Assembly (NCBI GenBank): GCA_002877855.1
Contig: PNIA01000025.1
Span: forward strand, 1 to 27,128
Reading direction: 5' to 3'
Source: Caldisphaera sp.
GTDB taxonomy: Archaea > Thermoproteota > Thermoprotei_A > Sulfolobales > Acidilobaceae
Length of the DNA stretch: 27,128 bases
Shown one piece after another: positions 7,476 to 14,714 of this stretch (position 1 is the first letter of the stretch; every line of letters begins with the position of its first letter). The position numbers and the translations under genes are program-made. The notes under the pieces are model-generated. The model saw only the letters and a list, made by a program, of their open reading frames with translations, did not search any database and had not been told where the DNA came from.

Positions 7476-7670
7476 ACTATATCTTCAATATCTATTTTAT
7501 TTAGAACATCTTCAAGGTCGTTAAGTCTTTTAGATAAGAGTTCAAGCTCTCTTCTTTCTACTTCTTCTTTAATTTTTTCTCTCAAGAATTCATAGATATT
7601 AATACCAAGTTTTTCACTTTTTCTACCTATTCTTTTCTTACTTTTGTGGAGACCTTATATAATTACCCAA
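7469..7670 (-). pseudogene. VapB-like antitoxin pseudogene with frameshifts
   Basis: On the minus strand 7653-7630 reads VSTKVRKE and then hits TAG. Shifting by one base the frame continues IGRKSEKLGINIYEFLREKI, then KEEVERRELELL, and ends IDIEDIVN with a stop at 7469-7471. This is the pattern of crenarchaeal VapB antitoxins: an N-terminal DNA-binding strand-helix-helix followed by an acidic-basic helix that masks the VapC toxin. The upstream piece from TTG 7670 (GNYI) is in yet another frame, so at least two indels have occurred. No VapC gene follows. The stop codon lies inside the TnpB tail at 7468-7472, so the end of the antitoxin may have been cut by that element. Confidence 0.6.
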
Positions 7671-7818
7671 TATGTCCACTCGAATATACTATATGCGATG
7701 TAGATTTACAAGTTTATCATTATGGGTTATTTAAAAGTATATTAAATATTAAATCCATTAAGTAACAAGCTATTTAACTTATTATTTTTATTTCTTGGTT
7801 TATAAATAGTTTTATTAT
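7671..7818. other. AT-rich spacer after the UxaA-type large subunit gene
   Basis: No gene is visible. The A/T-rich run directly below 7819 gives several T tracts on the minus strand after the dehydratase stop codon, suitable for archaeal oligo-T termination of that operon. Confidence 0.35.
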
Positions 7819-9006
7819 TTAAAAAGTAGGCCCAATTCTAAAAATACCAAAGTCATCTTGATTTAAGATTTCAGCTTTAGTTAGCTCTCCACTTGCTGTT
7901 TTACTTATAATCTTTAAAAGTTCTTGAGTGGCATTTTCAAATGTTTTATTTCCATTAAGTATTGGACTTGCATCGTAATCTATAAATTCTTGCATGATTT
8001 TATATGTATCGGCATTGGCTGTAATCTTTATAACTGGAGCAATCGCATGACCCGTCGGAGTACCTCTTCCGGTTGTGAATAAAACAATTTGCGCTCCTCC
8101 CGCAACCATGCCTGATACTGATACAATATCATATCCAGGAGTTATCATAAGATAATGACCATTTCTTTCTCCAAGTCTCTCTGCATATTTAAGCACACCT
8201 GAAACAGGAGAAGAACCGGACTTCTTTATTGCGCCTAATGATTTTTCTTCTATAGTTGTTAACCCTCCAGCAATATTTCCTGGTGATGGTTGAGCTCCTC
8301 TAAAGTCTACATTAGCTTCCCTTTTAAGCCATTCCTCAAAAGATCTAACAGTATCAATTGCCTGTTTTCTTATATTATCATTAATGGCCCTTTTTGCATA
8401 AATGTGCTCAGCCCCAATGAATTCAGGAACTTCGCTTATGATTGTCGATCCTCCTAATGAAACTATCATATCTGAAATCCTTCCAACAAGAGGATTCGAA
8501 ACAATTCCGCTAGTAAAGTCTGATCCACCACATTCGAGGCCAACAACCAATTGGCTAGCATCAAAGCTGGATTTTTTAACCAATGATGCTTCCGAAGAAA
8601 ATTTTTTGGCTAATTCTTTTATTTTATCTAAAGCCTTAGAGTAACCAAGATCTTGAATTCTTATCAATTCTGTCGGTTTTGTTGCTGATATACTATCAGC
8701 AACTTTTTCAGCATCAACACTTTCACATCCAAGGCTTACAACTATAGTTGAGTAGACGTTAGGATTTAAAGCAGTATTAGTTAAAGTTCTAGTTGTTTGT
8801 TCAAGGTCTTCTCCTACTTGCCCGCAACCATGTAAGTTTTTAAGGAGCTTAACTTTTTTCTCCCCTATTTCCTCTGCTATTTTCTTTAAAGCAACTTCGC
8901 TAAGCCCTAGACTGCATGAAACTGTTGGAAGTATTAATACATAATTTCTAGCACCAGGCCTTCCATTATATCTTTCAAAACCTTTAAACTCAAGGTTAAA
9001 TTTCAT
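7819..9006 (-). CDS. UxaA-family dehydratase, large (catalytic) subunit
   Basis: The 395-residue protein belongs to the galactarate/altronate dehydratase C-terminal family (UxaA/GarD), whose members remove water, or sulfite in the SuyB branch, from sugar acids and related 2-hydroxy acids. Family features are the N-terminal GRPGARNYVLILPTVSCS, the Cys-Gly motif LHGCGQVGED, LECGGSDFTSGIVSNPLVG and the later FTTGRGTPTGHAIAPVIKI. The small SAF subunit is encoded upstream and overlaps by four bases (ATGA), so the two-gene form is intact and translationally coupled. Altronate, galactonate-like acids or sulfolactate are all possible substrates; neighbours give no catabolic context to choose. Metal binding through the conserved cysteines is likely from the family. 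Confidence 0.85.
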   Translation of the reverse strand: MKFNLEFKGFERYNGRPGARNYVLILPTVSCSLGLSEVALKKIAEEIGEKKVKLLKNLHGCGQVGEDLEQTTRTLTNTALNPNVYSTIVVSLGCESVDAEKVADSISATKPTELIRIQDLGYSKALDKIKELAKKFSSEASLVKKSSFDASQLVVGLECGGSDFTSGIVSNPLVGRISDMIVSLGGSTIISEVPEFIGAEHIYAKRAINDNIRKQAIDTVRSFEEWLKREANVDFRGAQPSPGNIAGGLTTIEEKSLGAIKKSGSSPVSGVLKYAERLGERNGHYLMITPGYDIVSVSGMVAGGAQIVLFTTGRGTPTGHAIAPVIKITANADTYKIMQEFIDYDASPILNGNKTFENATQELLKIISKTASGELTKAEILNQDDFGIFRIGPTF

Positions 9007-9287
9007 AACACTTTCCCCCTTAAGCTATCTAAGTTATGCACATGCACATGTTGGCCTTTCTTTATTTGTGCTGTAGCAATTCCTATAACTTCGCCATATT
9101 TAATTACATATCCACCTTTTGGTATGTCAAAAATTGCTATTTTATGTCCTTTTGGTATGTCATCCTCAGCTTTTAATTCACCTTTTTGTGCGCCATGAAG
9201 AATTATTATATCTCCATTTTTTACATCATTTAAGAGCGTAGCTACGTTATCATTTTCATCAATAACTATAGCTATGGAAATTTTCAT
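9003..9287 (-). CDS. UxaA-family dehydratase, small SAF-domain subunit
   Basis: This 94-residue protein is the N-terminal SAF module of UxaA/SuyA-type enzymes encoded as a separate chain. The C-terminal KKGQHVHVHNLDSLRG is the hallmark motif, and IPKGHKIAIFDIPKGGYVIKYG is the preceding beta-rich segment. The module packs against the large subunit and probably lines its active site. It precedes the catalytic subunit with a four-base overlap. The ATG at 9287 gives the normal length for this subunit. Substrate is undetermined. Confidence 0.83.
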   Translation of the reverse strand: MKISIAIVIDENDNVATLLNDVKNGDIIILHGAQKGELKAEDDIPKGHKIAIFDIPKGGYVIKYGEVIGIATAQIKKGQHVHVHNLDSLRGKVL

Positions 9288-9377
9288 CCCTAGTTTAATT
9301 ATCTATCCGGCGGTTTTTATATTTAAATATATCAAAATTATTTCTGGCCTTCATTGCTTAGATGTTTTCTATTTTTA

Positions 9378-9746
9378 TTAGGAGCTAATGAAATTTTCAT
9401 CCAAATCTAATAGTATTATTACATCATTATATAATTTATCCTTCTTTAATCCCCTTTCTATCCTGTAAAGTTGTTCGGGTGCAATATTATATTTTCTAGC
9501 AATTAAATATGGTGCAATATTATATTTTCTAGCAAAAAGATATAGCATTAGACTTCTAATAGCATTAGGATTCGATAGTCTTGTCTTGAATTTACTATGG
9601 GTGAAAAGTAAGGATATTATTCTATTTATATTTTTGCTTTTACCTATCCAGTCCATAATTTCACCTGGCAAATACAAATCCTTTGGCCTTCCTATTCCAT
9701 AAACTATGACTTTATTATTTTCAATGCTTATGTAGTTGCTCTTCAA
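9378..9746 (-). CDS. Small HTH-like protein with an internal 11-residue duplication
   Basis: The 122-residue product is not a family I can name. The N-terminal half is beta-like (YISIENNKVIVYGIGRPKDL) and the C-terminal half is helical, ending YRIERGLKKDKLYNDVIILL, which resembles a DNA-binding helix-turn-helix tail. In between, ARKYNIAP occurs twice eleven residues apart, produced by a 25 bp direct repeat at 9478-9502 and 9511-9535 (period 33 bp, in frame). The start is TTG at 9746. It is transcribed divergently from aIF2-alpha, and a perfect 23 bp palindrome lies between them, which would suit an autoregulator. Function is inferred from shape only. Confidence 0.6.
   Translation of the reverse strand: MKSNYISIENNKVIVYGIGRPKDLYLPGEIMDWIGKSKNINRIISLLFTHSKFKTRLSNPNAIRSLMLYLFARKYNIAPYLIARKYNIAPEQLYRIERGLKKDKLYNDVIILLDLDENFISS
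9478..9535. repeat. 25 bp direct repeat, period 33 bp, inside the HTH-like gene
   Basis: Two identical 25-base copies (9478-9502 and 9511-9535) begin GGTGCAATAT and end TTCTAGCAA. The 33 bp offset is a multiple of three, so the duplication adds eleven residues without shifting the frame. Perfect identity suggests a recent event. Confidence 0.95.
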
Positions 9747-9785
9747 TTTAAACCCCTTATTATTCTTTAAATAGATAAAGCTTTT

Positions 9786-9808
9786 AATCTTTATTTAAAA
9801 TAAAGATT
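9786..9808. promoter_or_regulatory. Perfect 23 bp palindrome between HTH-like gene and aIF2-alpha
   Basis: The arms AATCTTTATTT and AAATAAAGATT are exact reverse complements around a single central A. The site is 40 bp before the HTH-like gene start and 56 bp before the aIF2-alpha start, in a divergent promoter region. Dimeric transcription factors bind such sites, so it is a candidate operator. As RNA it would be a weak A-U hairpin, making a terminator less likely. Confidence 0.6.
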
Positions 9809-9864
9809 GTAAGCAAAATAAAAATTCATTAGCCTCCTTATTTAACATAAACTGGGGGATTAGA

Positions 9865-10668
9865 TTGGCTCTAAAAAATAGAAAGGAATTACCAGATACA
9901 GGAGAGATAGTTGTCGGAACAATAAAAGAAGTTCATGATTTTGGTGCATATATGATTATAGATGAATATAATAATTTGAGAGCTTTTTTGCCTTGGAGTG
10001 AAGTAGCAAGTAGGGCAGTAAAAAATATAAACAATGTAATAAAAGAAAATCAAAAGCTTGCCGTGAAGGTAATAAGAGTATATAGGAATAAAGGTCAAGT
10101 AGATGTAAGTTTAAAGAGAGTTAGCGATAATGAAAGAAAAAGAAAAATGATGTATTGGAAAAGGACACTAAAAGCAGTCAACTTAATTTTAATGGCTGCC
10201 AAACAACTTAATAAGACTGAAGACGATGCATATAAAGAGGTTATTTGGAAATTAGAAGATTATTTTGGCGATTCTATGACAGGTCTCGAAGCTGCTGCCT
10301 CAGATTCGATAGATTTATTAAAAAAGGCAAAGATATCTGATGAATGGATAAGCGTTTTAACAGATTTAGCTAAAAAATACATTGAAGTTAAGCATGTAGA
10401 AATAAGCGGTGTGATAACCCTTAGGTCAAATAATCCTGATGGGATAGAGAAAATAAAGAAAACCTTAATTAGCATAAAGGAAGAAGTGAAGAAGTTTAAT
10501 GGCATAGATGCTAAGATTTATACAATAGGAGCTCCTAAATACAGGATAGATTTGATAGGTCCTGATTACAAAACCTTAGAAAACATTATGGGGAAAATAG
10601 GCAGTAAAGCGGAGAAGTTGGCTAAAGATTTAAAGCTAGAATATTCATTAGAAAGACTAAAGGGATAA
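9865..10668 (+). CDS. Translation initiation factor 2 subunit alpha (aIF2-alpha)
   Basis: aIF2-alpha is one of the three subunits of the GTP-dependent factor that brings initiator Met-tRNA to the small ribosomal subunit. The 267-residue protein has an N-terminal S1/OB domain (about 10-85: GEIVVGTIKEVHDFGAYMII to VDVSLKRV), a central helical domain, and a C-terminal alpha/beta domain that contacts the gamma subunit. The eukaryotic-type regulatory serine loop is replaced by SEVASRAVKN. The start is TTG at 9865, 21 residues before the conserved DFGAY strand. The Nop10 gene begins three bases after the stop, so the two form an operon, as in many archaea. Confidence 0.95.
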   Translation: MALKNRKELPDTGEIVVGTIKEVHDFGAYMIIDEYNNLRAFLPWSEVASRAVKNINNVIKENQKLAVKVIRVYRNKGQVDVSLKRVSDNERKRKMMYWKRTLKAVNLILMAAKQLNKTEDDAYKEVIWKLEDYFGDSMTGLEAAASDSIDLLKKAKISDEWISVLTDLAKKYIEVKHVEISGVITLRSNNPDGIEKIKKTLISIKEEVKKFNGIDAKIYTIGAPKYRIDLIGPDYKTLENIMGKIGSKAEKLAKDLKLEYSLERLKG

Positions 10669-10671
10669 ATA

Positions 10672-10863
10672 ATGAGATGGTTGCTCAGAAAGTGCACTGT
10701 TTGTGGCAAATATACATTAAACCAAGAGAGATGTCCTTATTGCGGGGGTATGGTAAAAGTACCACATCCTCCAAAGTTTAGTCCTCAAGACAGGTTTGTT
10801 GCTTATAGATATATGATAAAATATGAAGTTAAGAGTTTTAAACATGTAATTGGAAAAGAGTAA
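10672..10863 (+). CDS. nop10: H/ACA RNP component Nop10
   Basis: Nop10 is a small scaffold that holds Cbf5 in active shape within the H/ACA guide-RNA pseudouridylation particle. The 63-residue protein has the archaeal zinc ribbon C8-x2-C11 and C21-x2-C24, then the linear PPKFSPQDRFVAYR segment that binds along Cbf5. Length and motifs are standard. It follows aIF2-alpha with three bases between the stop and the ATG. Its partner Cbf5 is encoded near the right end of this window; Gar1 and L7Ae are not seen here. Confidence 0.95.
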   Translation: MRWLLRKCTVCGKYTLNQERCPYCGGMVKVPHPPKFSPQDRFVAYRYMIKYEVKSFKHVIGKE

Positions 10864-10932
10864 TTAAGTTTTTTAGTTTAAAATATAAAATCTAAATTAG
10901 AGGATTGTATAATTTATATTTGGTGAAAGATC

Positions 10933-11679
10933 ATGAAGTTAAGATTTAAAGAGCCAAAAGTTTGGAGATACATAATGGGTTCTATTGAAAAGATAATAGA
11001 TGAAGGAGTGTTTAATATAAATAATAATGGATTGTCACTAAGGGCGTTAGATACGTCAAGAGTTATTATGATTGATTTCTATTATCCCAAATCCGCATTT
11101 GATGAATTCAGCATTAATGGAGAAGAAGAAAATTTAGGTATATCATTTTCAGTATTAAGCGATGTATTGAAAAGGGCAGAAAAAAATGATGAACTTGAAT
11201 TGATATCTGATGAAAATTCATTAATGCTTAGATATGTTGGTAGAGGAGAAAGAATTTTTAAGATACCGTTAATAAGCTTAAGCCAAGAAAAATTACCAGA
11301 ACCAAAAATAACCTTTAATGTTAAGGCTAAGCTATCTAATAATGTTTTTATTGACTTTGTTAGCGATATAGAATCGATAGCAGATTCTTTAACAATAACT
11401 GCAAATGAAGAGGAAAATAAGTTAATTATTACTGGTAAGGGAGATATAGAAAGTGCAGAGATAGAGCTGTCCATGGAAAAGCAGAATTTAATAGAGCTAG
11501 TAATAGATTCTCCCGATTCATCGACATATAGTGTAGAATATTTTTCAGATATTTTACTTGCAGCCAAAGAGGCAGATCTAATTTCCTTACAATATTCTCA
11601 AGATGCGCCCATTAGGATTGATATGGAATATCAAAGCGGTGGTAGGCTGACAACGTATGTCTCACCAAGAATTGAATGA
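10933..11679 (+). CDS. DNA sliding clamp PCNA
   Basis: PCNA encircles DNA and tethers polymerase, ligase and Fen1. The 248-residue protein has the two-domain clamp layout: an N-terminal FKEPKVWRYIMGSIEKI, LSLRALDTSRVIMIDFYYP, the interdomain region around 118-130, and a C-terminal half with ISLQYSQDAPIRIDMEY. Crenarchaea usually encode three PCNA paralogues that form a heterotrimer; which this one is cannot be told here, though the Sulfolobus gene next to PriS is the PCNA2 type. GGTGA lies six bases before ATG. The last 23 bases overlap the primase gene in another frame. Confidence 0.95.
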   Translation: MKLRFKEPKVWRYIMGSIEKIIDEGVFNINNNGLSLRALDTSRVIMIDFYYPKSAFDEFSINGEEENLGISFSVLSDVLKRAEKNDELELISDENSLMLRYVGRGERIFKIPLISLSQEKLPEPKITFNVKAKLSNNVFIDFVSDIESIADSLTITANEEENKLIITGKGDIESAEIELSMEKQNLIELVIDSPDSSTYSVEYFSDILLAAKEADLISLQYSQDAPIRIDMEYQSGGRLTTYVSPRIE

Positions 11680-12733
11680 AGCTAAAGAGATTAAATTAAA
11701 AAAATGGGGTAATGAATCATTAAAATACCTTTATAAAGAATACTATAGCCTAAATCCTCCTCTTATACTACCAAAGGATATTAAAAATAGAGAATTTGCA
11801 TTTCAGTTGTTTGAATCCACAAGCTATGTTAGACACATCTCCTTCGATAATGAAAGAAAATTTTTAGAATATTTAACAAAAAATGTACCTAAGCAGGTCT
11901 ATTATTCTATAGCAGTTTATGATTTACCGGAAGCATCTACTATGGAAGAGAAAGGCTGGAGAGGCTCAGACCTGTTATTTGATTTAGATCTCGATCATAT
12001 GAAGGATTGCAAAATTGTAGAGGATATAGCAGATGACGAATGTATTGAAAATGGAATAAAGTATGTAAACACTATATCTCTTATAGTCGATAACTTCTTA
12101 GGTGGTTATACTCAAATATATTTTACAGGAAATAGAGGATACCATGTTAGAGGTTTTTGTGATTATTGCAAACAACTAGGCAAGGACGAAAGAATCGAAA
12201 TAGCAAACTTTATTGCTGCTCAGGGCATTGATTTAGATTTAATTTTTCCAAAATCAAGTAAAGCTGGGAAAGCAGCAAAGCCTAACAAAGATGATCCAGG
12301 CTGGAGAGGCTTAATAGCAAGAAACGGATTAAAAGATGAATTTGATGGAGAAGATATAATTAATATAGTGAAATCAATAAAGGTTGATATTGATATTATG
12401 GTTACTCAGGATCCAAGTAGATTAACCAGAATTCCAGGTACATTAAACGGAAAGGCTTCTTTGTTGGTAGTTCCTATATGTGGAGAATTTAAGATGGGCA
12501 AATGGTTATCTCCATTTTCAGGAAATTTGGATGTAAAGGCAGAAAAAGAATTGAATGAAATGAAAATTTTGGGTCAGAAGGTATCATTTAAAGAAAAAGA
12601 AGATTTAAACTTGCCAGCACAATTAGCTATATTTTTATTTACAAAAAAGTATATTAATGTTATAGGAGGAGATGTGGTTGTCAGAAAGAATACCGGTTGG
12701 TGGCCCATTCAGGGCTGCAATTGGACTTCATGA
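11657..12733 (+). CDS. priS: DNA primase small (catalytic) subunit
   Basis: PriS makes RNA/DNA primers together with PriL. The 358-residue protein shows the AEP-type catalytic motif LLFDLDLDH (D109, D111), the phosphate-binding TGNRGYHVRG (157-166), a third acidic motif around D244/D246, and the nucleotide-binding SRLTRIPGTLNGK (254-266). Cysteines C118, C129, C168 and C171 are positioned to form the zinc-binding knuckle. The ATG at 11657 lies inside the end of the PCNA gene and the 3' end overlaps the GINS-like gene by about 60 bp, so the three genes form one tight operon. The product is somewhat longer than the Sulfolobus protein; the overlapping tail WWPIQGCNWTS is probably not conserved. 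Confidence 0.93.
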   Translation: MSHQELNEAKEIKLKKWGNESLKYLYKEYYSLNPPLILPKDIKNREFAFQLFESTSYVRHISFDNERKFLEYLTKNVPKQVYYSIAVYDLPEASTMEEKGWRGSDLLFDLDLDHMKDCKIVEDIADDECIENGIKYVNTISLIVDNFLGGYTQIYFTGNRGYHVRGFCDYCKQLGKDERIEIANFIAAQGIDLDLIFPKSSKAGKAAKPNKDDPGWRGLIARNGLKDEFDGEDIINIVKSIKVDIDIMVTQDPSRLTRIPGTLNGKASLLVVPICGEFKMGKWLSPFSGNLDVKAEKELNEMKILGQKVSFKEKEDLNLPAQLAIFLFTKKYINVIGGDVVVRKNTGWWPIQGCNWTS

Positions 12734-13148
12734 GCAAGTTAATGCAGATAGCATAAGGGATTCAAGAAGGCTATGGGGTCTATATTGTTCTAATGATAAT
12801 AAATTGTGCGAAAAATTTTATGAAATTATTTATGAGTTATCTAATTATATAGCTGAAATGAGGATAGAGGATATTAATTATGAGGATTATAAAGGAATTG
12901 ACAGAGAATTCTTTGCAAAATTAAATAAAATTAAGTCTGATTATGCATCTTACCTTTCTGGAGAAATTATATCTTTTGGTGAGTATGTATTGGTTAAAGC
13001 CAATAAAGATCTTATTTTATTAAACAATAAGTTTATAGAGAGAGGTGAAATGACTTTAGTTTTATTAGAGGAGGCAATACTATTATCAGCTTTAGGGAAT
13101 GTGAGCTTAATAAAGAGTTTGTCAAGCCATATGATTGCAAAAAGATGA
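12672..13148 (+). CDS. Probable GINS complex subunit GINS15/51
   Basis: GINS links the MCM helicase to the replication machinery. The 158-residue product has a helical N-terminal region (about 25-90, RRLWGLYCSNDNKLCEKFYEIIYEL) followed by a short beta-rich C-terminal domain, YVLVKANKDLILLNNKFIERG then MTLVLLEEAILLSALGNVSLI. This helical-then-beta order and the ending are those of archaeal GINS15/51. The PCNA-PriS-GINS15 gene order seen in Sulfolobus supports the call. The ATG at 12672 is only two bases after GGAGG; a TTG at 12678 has a better spacing of eight bases and may be the true start. Sequence similarity is weak, so the assignment rests on domain pattern and context. Confidence 0.65.
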   Translation: MWLSERIPVGGPFRAAIGLHEQVNADSIRDSRRLWGLYCSNDNKLCEKFYEIIYELSNYIAEMRIEDINYEDYKGIDREFFAKLNKIKSDYASYLSGEIISFGEYVLVKANKDLILLNNKFIERGEMTLVLLEEAILLSALGNVSLIKSLSSHMIAKR

Positions 13149-13206
13149 AAACCTTGTTATCTTAAAATAGATCATTTCAAAGAAGAATAAAAGTTAATAA
13201 GGAGTT

Positions 13207-13226
13207 TCCTATATGCCAATATAGGA
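13207..13226. promoter_or_regulatory. Perfect hairpin in the leader of rpl44e
   Basis: TCCTATAT and ATATAGGA form an eight-pair stem with a GCCA tetraloop 19 bp before the TTG start of the L44e gene. The same element can be read as an interrupted DNA palindrome. It could be a protein-binding operator or an RNA hairpin in the leader, for instance for autoregulation by a ribosomal protein. The function is inferred from position. Confidence 0.45.
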
Positions 13227-13244
13227 TAGTGAGAGTGAGAAGAA

Positions 13245-13532
13245 TTGAAGTTTCCAAAGAAAATTAGAGCATATTGCCCAAGGTGTAATGAACATACAGA
13301 ACATACTGTATCTATATATAAATCTGGTAAAAGAAGAACCCTATCAGAAGGACAGAGAAGATATATTAGAAAAAATAAAGGTTATGGGAGTAAAAGAAAA
13401 CCAGAACAAAAAAGGTTTGCAAAGACAACAAAAAAGGTTACTTTGCTTTTAACGTGCAGTAAATGTGGATATAAGAGAACAATATTAGGCATTAGATTGA
13501 AGAAAATAGAATTAGTAGAACCATCAAGGTGA
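13245..13532 (+). CDS. rpl44e: 50S ribosomal protein L44e
   Basis: This zinc-binding protein of the large ribosomal subunit sits near the E-site. The 95-residue protein shows [20 protein letters not shown] with C11 and C14, a very basic centre ([20 protein letters not shown]) and the second zinc pair C71-x2-C74 in [11 protein letters not shown]. The TTG start is needed to give the conserved MKFPKK N-terminus. The S27e gene follows six bases after the stop. A hairpin lies in its leader. Confidence 0.96.
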   Translation: MKFPKKIRAYCPRCNEHTEHTVSIYKSGKRRTLSEGQRRYIRKNKGYGSKRKPEQKRFAKTTKKVTLLLTCSKCGYKRTILGIRLKKIELVEPSR

Positions 13533-13538
13533 TAGTTT

Positions 13539-13748
13539 ATGCCAGCGAATAATAAGAGAAGAAAGATATTGGTACCACAGCCAAGGAGCCGATTTTTAAT
13601 AGTTGAATGCCCGAATTGTGGTCATAAGCAAGTTATTTTCAGTCATGCTACATTTCCAGCTAGATGTTTATCATGCGGAACGTTATTAATTAAATCTACG
13701 GGTGGAAGGGCAGAAATATTAGGTAAGGTAGAAAAGATTTTAAGTTAA
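13539..13748 (+). CDS. rps27e: 30S ribosomal protein S27e
   Basis: This small-subunit protein has a four-cysteine zinc ribbon: C24-x2-C27 (VECPNCGHKQVIFSHA) and C43-x2-C46 (ARCLSCGTLL), followed by the conserved STGGRAEILG. The 69-residue length is normal. It forms a pair with L44e, as in most archaea. In Sulfolobus aIF2-alpha and Nop10 follow S27e; here they lie at the other end of the cluster. Confidence 0.96.
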   Translation: MPANNKRRKILVPQPRSRFLIVECPNCGHKQVIFSHATFPARCLSCGTLLIKSTGGRAEILGKVEKILS

Positions 13749-13835
13749 TGTATTTATGCTCTTTTTAAATTTATTCTTTAGGTAACAATTAGTAAATGCT
13801 TTAAACTCAAATATCTTATAAATTCTTCTGGCTCT

Positions 13836-13908
13836 GCCGGGGTAGCTCAGCTGGTAGAGCGCCCGGCTGTTAACCGGGCGGTCGAGGGTTCGAGTCCCTC
13901 CCCCGGCG
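13836..13908 (+). tRNA. tRNA-Asn (anticodon GTT)
   Basis: This is a 73-nt cloverleaf without intron: acceptor GCCGGGG/CCCCGGC, D-arm GCTC/GAGC with AGCTGGTA, anticodon stem CCCGG/CCGGG with loop CTGTTAA (anticodon GTT), T-arm GAGGG/CCCTC with TTCGAGT, discriminator G. CCA is not encoded. Confidence 0.97.
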
Positions 13909-14032
13909 TTCTTAAAAACAATCAATAAAAATATTGAAATCTTATTCATAAGCATAGCACTTACATCTTGATACATTTAAAATTTTATTAAATAGTTTTC
14001 GCTCTCTTTAGTTTAAAAATGGTTTAAAAAGG

Positions 14033-14040
14033 TTTATATA
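14033..14040 (+). promoter_or_regulatory. TATA box of the TBP gene
   Basis: TTTATATA is preceded by the purine-rich AAAAAGG, which fits a BRE, and predicts transcription from about 14062. It lies in the 170 bp gap after tRNA-Asn. TBP would be binding the promoter of its own gene. Confidence 0.6.
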
Positions 14041-14086
14041 TTTCTAAATTGATTTAAATAAGTGAGTTTAAAAGCAGGTGATGATT

Positions 14087-14713
14087 TTGGAAAGAAAAGA
14101 CGAAGAAAATGAAAGTTTCTCTGAAGAGGAAGCTAAATTACCAAAAATGGAAGAAGGTAATAAACCAACTGTTAAAATAGAAAATATAGTGGCAACTGTA
14201 ATATTAGATACTCCATTGGATTTGAACTTAATTGAAACTAGAATACCAGATGTAGATTATAATCCAGATCAATTCCCAGGTTTAGTTTATAGATTGCAAA
14301 GCCCTAAGATTACAGCTCTTATATTTAAATCGGGAAAAATGGTTGTTACTGGAGCTAAAAGCGTTAAACAATTAGTTTGGGCTGTTAAGACAATACTCAA
14401 AAAGCTTATGGTTAAAGGAGTTCCTATGCAGGGGAAGCCTCAAATTCAAATACAAAACATAGTAGCATCTGCAAATTTAAACGTAGTAGTTGATTTAGAA
14501 AAGGCAGCTTTTACTCTACCTAAAAGTATGTATGAACCAGAGCAATTCCCAGGTTTAATATATAGAATGGAAAAACCAAGAGTTGTTTTATTGATATTCA
14601 GTAGTGGAAAAATGGTTATAACTGGAGCAAAGAGAGAGAGCGAAGTAGATGATGCAGTGTTTGGCATCTACGATATTTTAAAGAATAATTCTTGTATAAA
14701 AGAAGAATCTTAA
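14087..14713 (+). CDS. tbp: TATA-box-binding protein
   Basis: TBP nucleates archaeal transcription initiation by bending promoter DNA. The protein is a pseudo-symmetric saddle of two repeats of about 90 residues: the first has [30 protein letters not shown] and [11 protein letters not shown]; the second has [30 protein letters not shown] and [11 protein letters not shown]. An acidic N-terminal extension of about 25 residues ([11 protein letters not shown]) precedes the fold. The start is uncertain: GTG 14078, ATG 14081 and TTG 14087 are in frame. TTG 14087 (208 residues) has GGTGAT at the usual distance and is chosen for that reason. The stop is one base from the convergent phosphoesterase gene. 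Confidence 0.96.
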   Translation: MERKDEENESFSEEEAKLPKMEEGNKPTVKIENIVATVILDTPLDLNLIETRIPDVDYNPDQFPGLVYRLQSPKITALIFKSGKMVVTGAKSVKQLVWAVKTILKKLMVKGVPMQGKPQIQIQNIVASANLNVVVDLEKAAFTLPKSMYEPEQFPGLIYRMEKPRVVLLIFSSGKMVITGAKRESEVDDAVFGIYDILKNNSCIKEES

Positions 14714-14714
14714 A

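Noticed and set aside
12660..12733. Frameshift joining PriS and the GINS-like gene into one protein
   Set aside because: PriS is complete in its motifs and of full length, the next frame has its own ribosome site and a separate domain pattern, and overlapping genes in this operon are expected.
13740..13976. Minus-strand frame of 78 codons across tRNA-Asn
   Set aside because: Its GGGTRTLDRPVNSRALYQLSYPG-like core is simply the antisense translation of a tRNA gene, a well-known false ORF.
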